A DNA stretch of 64,000 nucleotides from Blasia pusilla (lineage: Eukaryota; Marchantiophyta; Marchantiopsida; Blasiales), in the NCBI GenBank assembly GCA_050084515.1, contig CM114271.1:6572001-6636000 (forward strand), read 5' to 3'. The notes under the pieces are model-generated. The model had not been told where the DNA came from, searched no databases, and saw only the letters and a program-made list of their open reading frames with translations. A program made the position numbers and the translations under genes. Shown piece after piece: positions 11,221 to 21,420 of this stretch; position 1 is the first letter of the stretch, and the number at the start of each line of letters is the position of its first letter.

Positions 11221-12240
11221 GAAGGCCACAACAGGACCAGAAAAGGAAGAAGGGGGCATTCCCCTCTTTAACGACGAAACTCACCAACAGCAGAGACAAT
11301 ATCAGCAACAACAAGAGAGCTATGACTACTACTAAGTGGGCCTCTCACTACTTTTACCGCTTCATCCGGTGATCGATCGCTCGCTTGCCGCGAAAAAGCC
11401 CCCGAATCCCATTCACCTCCGTCGACGGTGCGCTGATCCGATCCGAACTTGTGAAGTGCCCAACAACTTCCGAAGTGGACTGAGTCTTGCGGTACCACTG
11501 TCCATCGCCCGATCCGCATGCTCTCATGAGGACTCGGTACGACCTCGGCGCATCCGACTCGCGATGCAACGTCTCCACCTCAATGTTGTCGGTCTAGTTC
11601 GTTTTGTGCTTCGTGTTCGCATTTCCCGAGCGAAGGACGATGACTGACATTTCCGCTCTCGAGATGGGCTCATCTCGACAGAGGAAATGCCAGCCATCGA
11701 GCTGATGGGGCCACGATTTCCATGGACTCGGTTGAGCACGCCTCATGTCGGACAATCGCGTTCAAAGGACGTTGGAAAATGTAGGTGCAACTGGAGAGAA
11801 GCGAAGTGAGTCCACTTCAGGAGAATTCGTAACTTGGCTGAAGTGAGCGAGGGGAGAGCTTGAGATGAGGACGTGAGTGCGTCGTCTCAGATGGCACCAC
11901 ATGCAGACGTAGTCTCTTGCCGTATATTTGGGATCCCGGGTCTTAGATTGAACCACATGCGTACGTGAGTATACATCCTATATCGCTGGATATTAGAGCG
12001 TTCCAAAGGGTCTCCCGTGAGTCCCCCCCATAGTAAAGGACGTGTGGTGCATCGCCCAAAGTTGCCCCGTTACGGCGGTCGTCGTGACCGTCGAATAAGG
12101 AGGAAGGCTGCGTTCATTTAATAGTCATGAATTTTAATTTTCTGATGGTTGAAGTCATAGTTGAGCTCCTCGACTTGCAAAATTGACCCCGAATTTGTTA
12201 TGTTGTCCCGTGCTTTCGGTGGTCTGGTCTCGTTTCGAGT
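11221..12240. other. GC-richer stretch, no gene recognised
   Basis: Overlapping open frames on both strands (for example 11336-11647 plus, 11524-11739 minus) are Arg-rich and arise from GC-rich composition. No domain, signal peptide or splice structure could be supported. Confidence 0.5.
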
Positions 12241-12242
12241 CA

Positions 12243-12470
12243 CCTAATCGCGCTATGTCTTCATGATGGACATCTTCTTGTCCCTCTAGCCATAGCATGT
12301 ATGGGGTTCTAGAAAAAGGGTTTGGCTCGTTTCTTACATTCTTTGTGGTTCTCCATAGTTTTGCAAGGTACCCAACCTAATCTACTTTTAGCTGGCTCAT
12401 GTAGTGGAACTAGAGCCCTTCTTAATGTTAATCATGTCTTAGATGGAGTTGATATCCTTTATGTCGTTGG
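12243..12470 (+). repeat. Dispersed repeat, copy A (possible retroelement 3' region)
   Basis: Starts CTTCATGATGGACATC, followed by TTGTCCCTCTAGCCAT and GGTTCTCCATAG. The same order of strings occurs from 12963. The copies differ by many substitutions and an insertion, so they are old. Confidence 0.6.
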
Positions 12471-12650
12471 GTGCATTTAACCCTCATGAGGTACCCCTTT
12501 CCTTTTCTTGGGCCTTTACATACTCTACTCTTTCATCCCCTCTCCTGTATTTCAGAAAATTCCTCTTTTATCCTTCCATTCCATTTCTTTAAATGGAATG
12601 AGCTCATAGCTCCATGTCTCCTAGTTCATATATCGGACAGAAACTCACGG

Positions 12651-12735
12651 TTCCATTCAATGAAAGGGCATAATCAGTTCCATTCAATGAAAGGGCATAA
12701 TCGTTGACAATGAAAGGGCACAATCGTTGACCGTT
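12651..12735 (+). repeat. Short tandem repeat, ~27-29-bp unit x3
   Basis: TTCAATGAAAGGGCATAATC occurs twice and a shortened AATGAAAGGGCACAATCG follows. Confidence 0.75.
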
Positions 12736-12962
12736 ACGGAAGAATTTCAAAATTTCTGTTTCAATTTCTCAAACACCCGAATAGACAAGGTCTCCTTTGT
12801 ATTAGTATCAAAATAACTGTTACAATTTTTTTTAACTTCAAAATATACCGTCTACCGGAAGTGTACAGGTACTCCCAAGAGAACTACGCGGACCATGGTC
12901 TCCTAGTCCATAGAGCTCAAGGAGCAACGGCGGCAGCAAAGAAGACCCATATTTATACTTGA

Positions 12963-13420
12963 CTTCATGATGGACATCGATTTGTCCCCCTAGCCATTGA
13001 GATGTACGGGGCTAGGGGGGGAGGTTTGACTCATTACTTACAGATTACACCCATCATCTCCAATCAAGAAATGGGTTGTCCTTAGCTACTGCAATTCTTA
13101 TTGTAGGTAACGGGTCTCCATAGGTTTGTAGCATGCCCAAGCAAATGGGCTTTTGGGGCGGGCTCAAGAGGTTGAAGACACCAATTCTAGAGGCCCACTT
13201 AGTGGTAGCCATAGTTCTCTAGGTGTTGCTGATATTGTCTCTCCCGTTTGTGAGTTTGGTCGATAGGGGGGAAGGCCCCCTTCTATCTTTTCAAGGCTAT
13301 TATTGGCCCTCGGGTTTTTGGCTCTCTATGCGCCCCTCCCTTTGTATTTGTGATGGGTTTTCCATCAAGCGTTTTATCAAAGTTTACCTTCCTCTTGAAG
13401 AAGGCTTCGTCCATTGATGG
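12963..13420 (+). repeat. Dispersed repeat, copy B, running into the GATGGGTTTTCCATC end
   Basis: Second copy of the 12243-12470 repeat. It continues through GGAAGGCCCCCTTCT and GGGTTTTTGGCTCTC to CCCTTTGTATTTGTGATGGG (13337-13356) and a FVMGFPS-like reading. The last ~120 bp match the reverse complement of 11155-11270. The layout (old, 5'-ragged copies sharing a common end) is what LINE or retrogene 3' ends look like, but no reverse transcriptase was found. Confidence 0.5.
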
Positions 13421-13482
13421 CAACAAGAAGAAATTCTTCGAAAAGGTTCTTCTCGCGGCGCCTTTATGCACATTCCAGCTAG

Positions 13483-13630
13483 CCATGAAGAGCAAAGCAC
13501 AACGTAGAAGAAGGTTTTCCACATCTCCTTCCCTTAGGTGGGGGGGTTCAACTTTGATGAGCAAAGCACACCATAGAAAAAACTTCTCCAGGTCTTCTTC
13601 CCTGGGACGTGGGGGGAGTTCAACTTTGTT
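13483..13630 (+). repeat. Direct tandem duplication of ~75 bp
   Basis: ATGAAGAGCAAAGCACAAC to GGGGGGTTCAACTTTG is followed immediately by ATGAGCAAAGCACACC to GGGGGGAGTTCAACTTTG. Both halves stay open in one frame (part of the 120-codon frame 13350-13712, Ser/Arg/Lys-rich). No family is recognised. Confidence 0.7.
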
Positions 13631-15064
13631 GAATAGATGCCTATTAGCCAAAGACACACGTGGGGTCTTGGAAGATGAGTCATGCATGACTCATCATCAA
13701 ATATCAATGTAAGAAGAACATTGATTTCAACATCAAATCGGGCTACTTATCATGCTAGAGAGATGGTGAGTACTGAAATGGATCCAAGTCATAAAACAAG
13801 CATATACCCATGCACATATGGAACCATCCACGGAGGAGTTTCAAATTTTGTGAAAGGGAGTAAATGTAAACAACAAGAAGGTGATGGATTTGAAGAATGA
13901 GGCAAAGTCTTCTACCAACAATGAGAGGGAAATCAATATTTCTGCATTTGGCACTTTGTTGATTAGATACAACTCTAAGCCCAATTTAGGAAACTGATAT
14001 ATTTAAAGAAAGATTCCAAGTGCTCACATATTACCATGCAAAATCAACATTTTGAGGGGTGCAACAACCAGACGTAGCAAAACATGCAATATTATCCATT
14101 AAAAAAATTTCTAGTCCAAACTTTATTGAATTCAACTTTTTTTTAGCACAATCATCAAGTAACTACGAGTGGCTGGGACTCTCCTTTAATAGCAGATATG
14201 AAGACCGTTCTATCAGCCATCCCTGACAGTTTGTGACAATCATAAGCCCAGTTTTGGAGAAACGACTTCAAATCGCCATGGCAGGCTAGTCATCGGTATT
14301 CTGCAAAGATCGAGAAAAAGCATTCAGAGCTCCCAAAACCTTCATAATCAGGCCACTAGATCAGTCTAATCTGAATTGAAGGACATCATTCCTCAGTATG
14401 GTGTAAACATAATCAAACGACTTGTCAATTTACTGGAGGACGTTCCATGTACCAGATGTAATCCCCATAAAACATCGAGCAAAAATTCATGCCAGCTGAC
14501 CTAATCTTCCTGCATAGGATAATGGGATACACTTTCGGTCAGGAAATCATCATTTAACCGCACTATCCCTTCATACACCTCATACATGGCAGAACTCCTA
14601 AACCTAAAACATCCAAATTATGAACCTGTCGCATGATCAAGCACCCCCGGACATCTTCAGAGTCTATTTTGGTTTTTCCAGAACGAAGTAAGTCAAGGTG
14701 CTCATTTCAATGGCTAGTATTGAATTCACAGATTGCGAAGAGTTTGTGAAAACCTGCTCCTCCGAAAAAAAAGAGCTTCCTTCTTCCTGCATCAGTCGAA
14801 GTCTAAAAACTTGATTCCACCGTGGTAGACCTTTTGTTGTTCATTTCACCATTCAATGTGGAGTAATTACACGATGTGGATTCTCCATCTTGACATACAA
14901 TATTTCCGCACTAGTTAGTGAGAAAAATATGAAGGTTGCTCAATAGATATGAATTGAGGTAGAAATTAATGTACATCCTAGTTAAACTCACCCTAAACCA
15001 TAGTTGACTCATACAATGGTTAAATCTGACCCATTGTATCAGTCTTTCCAGAAATCTCGATAGG

Positions 15065-15083
15065 TAGGGTTTAGGGTTTAGGG
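15065..15083 (+). repeat. Interstitial telomere-like repeat (TTTAGGG)n
   Basis: TAGGGTTTAGGGTTTAGGG is the plant-type heptamer, about 2.7 copies. It is too short to be a telomere and is comparable to a telo-box. Confidence 0.8.
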
Positions 15084-15578
15084 AATTGTCACTTCACCCA
15101 ACCTTGGAACACTGGTTGAGATTCTTTCAGGTCACTAAAATCACAAAAGAGCCTGCCGGAAATATTTTTGCTTGGAAGGGCCCATGAGCGGCAGAAGCAC
15201 GTGTAATAATAATTGCCCCTCCTGAAAGGATGATGTTTGACAGTCGCCCGTACGTTGGGCCACAATAGGGCGTTACCAGAGTGTCTGGTTGGTAGGGCAT
15301 CTAGGGTGACTGCAAACCCTCATCGCTGGAATTCTGTGGGTCCGCTTCCTTCCTTCTCATTCTTCTGTAATCAGTCTATGGTGACTTCGTCCCTGCGGTT
15401 GGGTAATTGGAATAGATACTTGGAAAGGATATCTATGAGACAGATAGGTGATCTTCCTGGAAAAAAGAGAACCTCCCGGGAAATTTTCGCGAAATCCTGA
15501 AAAACCGTCTTCACTACAAAACCCAACCATAAGAAAATCCAAGGCCGTTCGGAGAGGCTATGCCATGGTACATGATAA

Positions 15579-15623
15579 GGGGCCTCTCAAGTAACAATAT
15601 TTCCGTTGGGGGCCTATAAGCAA
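15579..15623. repeat. Diverged two-copy version of the 30-bp GGGGCC repeat
   Basis: GGGGCCTCTCAAGTAAC at 15579 and GGGGCCTATAAGCAA at 15609 keep the 30-bp spacing of the 7161-7235 array. Confidence 0.55.
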
Positions 15624-15878
15624 TATCCTGTTATATTTTAGGTTTCTTTTCGCACCCTTTCAGCGATTTATGAAGCCTGGTTTGTACTCTTTCCTAAAAC
15701 TTAGGAAAGAGTAAATTTTTAGGTTCACCACGGAGAGGTTAAGAAGCTGTTTGCGTTACTACGCGGTTCAAAACGAAGCTTGCACAACAAGGAGATATCA
15801 ATTATCGGACTAAAAGCACATGAGGCTTCAACGATTGTGCCAATGACAAGTTTTTACCAAGAATTTATGCGCACCTCT

Positions 15879-18800
15879 TCAGCCTGTGTCCGACTTCAGT
15901 TGTTGTTTCAAATTCTGCAAAGCACCTAATACTTCTGGATCCAAATTGTGCTCCAATAGTTTACCCTTGACGGAATATATGCTGCATTCCAAGTTCGTGA
16001 AAGCGAAATACCAGTTCTCAAAAATTTGAAATCATTCCACGACTGTCTCAACGTAGATCCTAGAAATGCCCACTTTAAAAACAGTCTAATCCCTTAGTTG
16101 TCTTATAAACGGTCGCCAAAAATGAATTCCTCATTCAAAACCTGCTCATCAGACAAAGAAGAAAATACAATTTGACGACAATTATAATACGCACCTATCA
16201 TCATGCATCAGCTCTTGTAACTCCTTCTTAGCATCCTTAATCTACCACATGAACTCCATTGCAGCTAAAAGAAATCAGAACCATCAGAAAATTGGCATTT
16301 GATCAAACACATCAACACAAAGCACGCAATAGATTTTAACACATCACATCCAAATCAAAACAAATAATGATCAGTCTTCTTTGTTGCCCAATTTTAACCA
16401 TCTACACATGGCATTGTGATTTACAAAATGGATTGAAGCAGTTCCTTTACACATGTATCAAACCCAAGTATAGACTGTCAACACCCACGAACAGAATTTA
16501 AAATACCATTCAAGAGAATTGCATTACTTCAAAAACATTGATTACCTCGGCAATGAGGACTTTGCAGTTCCAAATGTAAGCGCCCTACGAAAAATCCAAA
16601 CAATATAAGTTAGATACGTCTTATGAGAGTTGTAGACTACAATCGAGAGTATTTTATCTGACTAGAGAAAATTTCAACCTAAAATGCTATGATTTGCATT
16701 TTTCCCTTCCCAGTACTGAGCAGAAAGTGGAGAATAAAGATATCATACTGCTCCAAATGCTGCATGCTGGTGCATGGTATCAGATGATACTACCCAAACT
16801 TTGGGACAACCATCTGCAACCAGCATCGATACCTGCATCACAAGACACCTGAATTATGCCCAGCAAAACTCAGTCATAGCGACGAACGCTTGATACTCAA
16901 ACCCTGGCCAGTGTTCCCTTACGACTGAACATTTGCAAGACTTTGTTAGCTTCAAGCGTCATGATCACACAAAACCCCTATAGGACTTGCTATCCATCTG
17001 GAATGAACGATAAATGTATATCCAAAACAGATGGAAGCACTTGCCTCCCTCTCAATCCAGGAGTCAGCACAAGCCTCAACTGTGTACACCACATCTACGC
17101 TGCAATATTGCCAAACATAAATTATCAAGTTAAATACCAAGCAGGAAAATAGCAAACAAACATAAATAGGTAATTACATCTCAAGTAAGTTTTAGCACAT
17201 CCACATTTGGTGCACACATTTTACTTTAACCTTAATTTATCTCACATCCTATACACCTGAGCAATCATGTGAACTGAAGCCGCGAACCATAAGACTAGAA
17301 TTTTTCTGTCTACTCTTTCCAGTGACCCGAAACTGCTTTCCACCATTTCAAGAGGTTCGTACGTCTTTTAATGTCAGGTACTCCCAAAGACCAAAAGTGT
17401 TCGTTATCAGAAGTTTGTAACAACTTAAGATCCTGAAGATTAATCTTCAAGTCCGCAACAAACTGCAAAATTTCTTGTATGTCTCTTGCATTAATCTGCC
17501 TGTATTTCCAACTCGACACAATACATGTGCCATGCAATATGTGGGTTTGGAGAAATGTTACATTGTCTGGGTTCATACTGAGTTATGAAGTCATATCCAG
17601 ATGATTGCTTCTCATTTAAGAGCTTGGTCCAAAACTCACTCATTCTAATACAGTCCGGTAATTTTCTGGAAAAAGCCCACGATCTCCTTCTTTTTTTGAA
17701 GGTACATGAACGTTCATACTCACTTTTGCAAGGTCTCCTTCCGAGTGCTTAATCCTGACAATGTTGCATCAAACACAACCACCACTTTGACAGCTGCACA
17801 AGTCCAAGAAGCCATCAATCTACAATGTTTGTTAAACGGTACAGAGCTCAAAGAACAATTGAGAAGACATCATCTGATCCATCCCATTCTTTGCACAAAC
17901 TGCTGATTGAAAAAGCTTAGCACCTCTGTCATAGAGTCCTGCTCACTATAGTACCTTTAATGGCACTGAAACTGACTAGTTCATCCACCAGCTTTTGACG
18001 TGCAGTCTCCAGATCACCTTTAGAAAAATGTTTCTTCAGCTTAGGCCAGTACCCACACACATTGTATCCATCAACCAAAAGAACTGGCGTGGCCAACTCT
18101 ATTCCTGAATTTGTACTGTGTCGAAAACAAAAAAATACAAAGATTATCATCTCATACAAGATCGAAGCAGAAGAGCAAGAATCCATCTTATTCAACAACA
18201 GTTCTTCAGGTCATTTGTTCATGCAATTTAGAGTCCCTCAAAACCACAAGTCGATGGCTTGTCACTGACATCCATGATGCATCTGGCATAGAGAGTAACA
18301 AAGTATCTGGATTTAGCTTCGTTTTAAGAAACCTCGCAATCCACATGAAGCTGACACTTCTAAGCAAATAAATAAGTGAATGAATCTTTAAACAATAAAC
18401 AAATAAAGCATATTGTTACATTTTGCTGAAGAAAACCAGCATAGCTTACTTACTAGTACAGCTTCGTGGTAGGATCCTCATAACTGTCAACATCATCAGG
18501 TATATCACTCTTCTCCACCTTCTTCTTTCGGTAACTTGTTGCTGGCTTTGGTGAACTTGACTTTCTTTGCTCCCACTCCTGCTTATACATAAAGGCTGTC
18601 ATGTTATAGGCTGTACAACCCCTTCTGATTATTAGAAGGTAATCAGCTGCCCAGATAAAGTTCGGCAATTTCTATCTAAAGAAGATTCGAAATGTGCAAG
18701 TCCTTGGGACACATGTACCTTCACAAGCTTCACATACTGCAAATTCTGTTTGACATTCGATGTAATCCTGCGAGGAGGCTGTTCCGGATTCTGTAATTGA

Positions 18801-19243
18801 AAGAGTTTTAGACCTAAAGGCAAGCAGTCCAAACATACACAGACACCAGCAACAATCGCTGATCAAGACTCTCCAACTATGCAATCTCATTCTGCTAGAC
18901 CTCTAAGGTACTGATGACTTGTAACTCTCGCAGTCTTGCCGACATTTATCGGCAAGGCTTTCTCACTCATGCTCCCTAAATTTCTACAACACAGAAGCAC
19001 AAAGACATCCCCAAACAACCTAGAGGAATATGCCATAGTCCCAAAAAGCCATATGAACTTCAACCTCCGAACAGATTGGGGTTGCTCACTAAACGAAAAC
19101 GTGAAAATACTAACCTGGGACTTTTGGCCCGATGCAAGCACACAGGAGGAGCATGTAGGTGATTTGTAGATCACCGTGATCATAACCGGCACTGTAAAAG
19201 CCATGAACTCTGCCCTAGTAAATAACGAAGAGAACCCCCTCAT
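15879..19243 (-). CDS. YacP/Rae1-like NYN-domain protein, probably organelle-targeted
   Basis: Ten exons join in phase to 289 aa: 19243-19115, 18790-18719, 18578-18454, 18115-17955, 17793-17724, 17099-17045, 16832-16749, 16584-16546, 16241-16195, 15966-15879. Residues 1-43 are poor in acidic residues and presequence-like. RITSNVKQNLQ (52-62) and KPATSYRKKKVEK precede the NYN domain (about 118-245). That domain shows VLLVDGYNVCGYW (Asp124), KVVVVFDATLSG (Asp171), EACADSWIERE (Asp198) and PKVWVVSSD (Asp222), the acidic residues expected of this PIN-like fold. The C-terminus is a helical tail (KLLEHNLDPEVLGALQNLK). The bacterial relative Rae1 is a ribosome-associated endoribonuclease, so RNA cleavage in a plastid is an inference. 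The intron after exon 6 uses a GC donor (GAG|GCAAGT); the rest are GT-AG. The ATG at 19243 is the first in a frame ending at a good donor; an upstream exon cannot be excluded. Confidence 0.85.
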
Positions 19244-21420
19244 TGATTACATTGGTGGTCACCAGTTGACATTCATTCTACCGGTGAGAAATCGTTGAAA
19301 GTTCACATTAAGCAGAAAGTTTTCTCCCACAGCATGGCAACAGACTATGCATTGTTTCTGATGCTCCTCAGACATGCCACAGCAGGCATACCTAGTGCAT
19401 AACGAGACGAAATTTTCAGAAACCGAAAGTTTATTTGTTTACGTGGATATGTACAAAACGAGAGAAACGATCAGAGACATCAATTTGCGCATGTATCAAG
19501 CTACGTGGCATTCTGGATTACTTTAATACGAAGATGCATTTAAAAAAACTCATAGTGATCAAATGCACTGAAAACTTTCAGAACACAGTAGAACACGAAC
19601 GACATTTGAACAAAACAAGTTCGAAAGTCCGGCTTATCCACATTTCTTGTAGTCTTAGTCGGCCATTGTCATAAGAACTGGCCGTCAGTCCATTTTCGAA
19701 TCATAAAACTTTACGATGCAACCAGAGAGAAGTTTTTACAAACGCCGTTTTCAAGGATGCATTCAAGAGTGCAGCCTATGTCGGGGAATCGATAACCAGG
19801 GCAAAAGGAAGTTTACTTCAAACAAATGGCCTTGAGATACCGCTACAGATTGCTGCCGAGTCGCATGTCATCAAAGCCGTACTCAGAACACACCGCGTTA
19901 TGACGACGACGTCAGTGACCGTAGACGAGCTAAAATGACCGGTGATCACTAGCTTAATAGCTGCAAAAATCCCTCTAAAAGGGAAAAATTCACAATGGAG
20001 GCGGATTTGCATTGCATTTCAGGAGGCACGGGCACGGGCCATTTCCACTCGCCGCCCGAAAACTTCCCAATGACCAAAAATTGAATTAGCTTTACCACAC
20101 CGCACCATTGACGAAAGCCTAACAATATCGATAAGAAACTGCACGACATGCAGTACCGCCCAGACTTTCCAAGGCCACGAAATTCCCACGGAGCAGCTGA
20201 TACATATGAAGATAGAACCATATTACTTCTAGTTCTTGGATCGTATACCCCGAATCGTAATGATAATGCCAAAATCTCAACGCTAGGGAAATCTCAAAGA
20301 TGATTCAATCAACCAGCTGCTGAGATTCCCAGAGAAATCCGGTAATCATCCTCCCACGGAAAGTCTCCTTACAGTAAAGTTCTCCAGCAAAATAAGTCGA
20401 TAACTATACCAACCACAAGAATTTTCAGTCTCTGTACCCAGATTCATGGTAGGAAACCCTTCTCGGTTTGGTACATGCGAATTTATATGATTGAAAACTT
20501 ACGTCCGCTCTTCATCTGTTGAAACAAATGATGAATTACAATTGAAATAATCTTCTCACGTTGGGACATGCTGTCCGAGAGGTCGTTTTACGGATATGGA
20601 CCATGTAACTTACCCGCTGAAAAATATTTCGCTTCATAATGCCGACAGCTTCCCTCCGATTCTAATCAGATGGATGAATTCACCGTTCGAGTCTATCGTA
20701 TTTGCGAGTCTCTGTACCCTCGAAAAAGATCTTCAAAATTTCCCGTCATTAGAACCTCATTGCACATTGCATACGCTCACTTCCACCATGACAATGCGAG
20801 TGAATTGTCAAGATAGGCAGGTGAAATAGAAACACCAAATCTTCCAGTCACGCAACCTGCGGGTGCAATCGGCATACATGTACGTGTACCTCCAAAGCGA
20901 ACGCAAAGTCTCACCACTCGACCATGATTCAGTCCTGCCGCTCAAACCTCATGATAACGATGCGAGTGATGAAATCACGAGAGGTAGCCAAACGCCGGAC
21001 ATCAAATCTGCAGAAGGAATTGCCATTAACATGAACCCGAGCTCTTTGGCACGCTCTCCATCACTCGACGACTCACTCTTGGATGCACCAGCGATCAGAG
21101 CTCTCACCCGCCGCGCCTCTCGGTTTTTCATTACAAGAACCTGTGGAGTGAGAACAAAGGATGCCCTTCAGGCGAAACGTTCTTCTAATCCCCAATGATG
21201 CTCTTTATTAGAGACACAATTCTGAGATGAGAACATGGCCCAACTGGACCATTGTCTGGTACACCGGCGTAGAGCCATCCGAGAGCCTCACCCAGCCCCA
21301 CCACTTAACTGCTTCTTACAAGAACTTCTGGAATAAGAACGGGGAGAGCTTCACCTCCTTAATGCTCCTTACAAGAATTTATGGACGGAGAGCGCTATCC
21401 GTTGGAGAGATATATTTTTA
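19244..21420. other. Upstream region of the NYN-domain gene; no further gene recognised
   Basis: Should contain the promoter of the minus-strand gene. The minus frame 19949-20272 (107 codons) and the plus frame 20863-21198 (111 codons) show no recognisable domains and have non-ATG or unconvincing starts. No clear TATA box could be assigned. Confidence 0.5.

Larger units (their letters stand above)
13713..15878. other. Intergenic sequence downstream of the NYN-domain gene
   Basis: No gene recognised. It holds telomere-like repeats at 15065-15083 and the 30-bp repeat pair at 15579-15623. The part nearest 15879 should include the 3' UTR of the minus-strand gene. Confidence 0.5.

Noticed and set aside
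11336-11739. Overlapping open frames on both strands as a gene
   Set aside because: Both strands are open because of GC-rich composition; no motif, start context or splice support.
15967-15982. Upstream acceptor (GCAG at 15983) for the last NYN-gene exon
   Set aside because: Using it shifts the frame and destroys the conserved KLLEHNLDPEVL tail; the acceptor at 15967 keeps it.
19949-20272. Minus-strand frame as a transit-peptide exon of the NYN gene
   Set aside because: It opens with TTG rather than ATG and offers no in-phase donor, while 19243-19115 has both ATG and a good GTTAGT donor.
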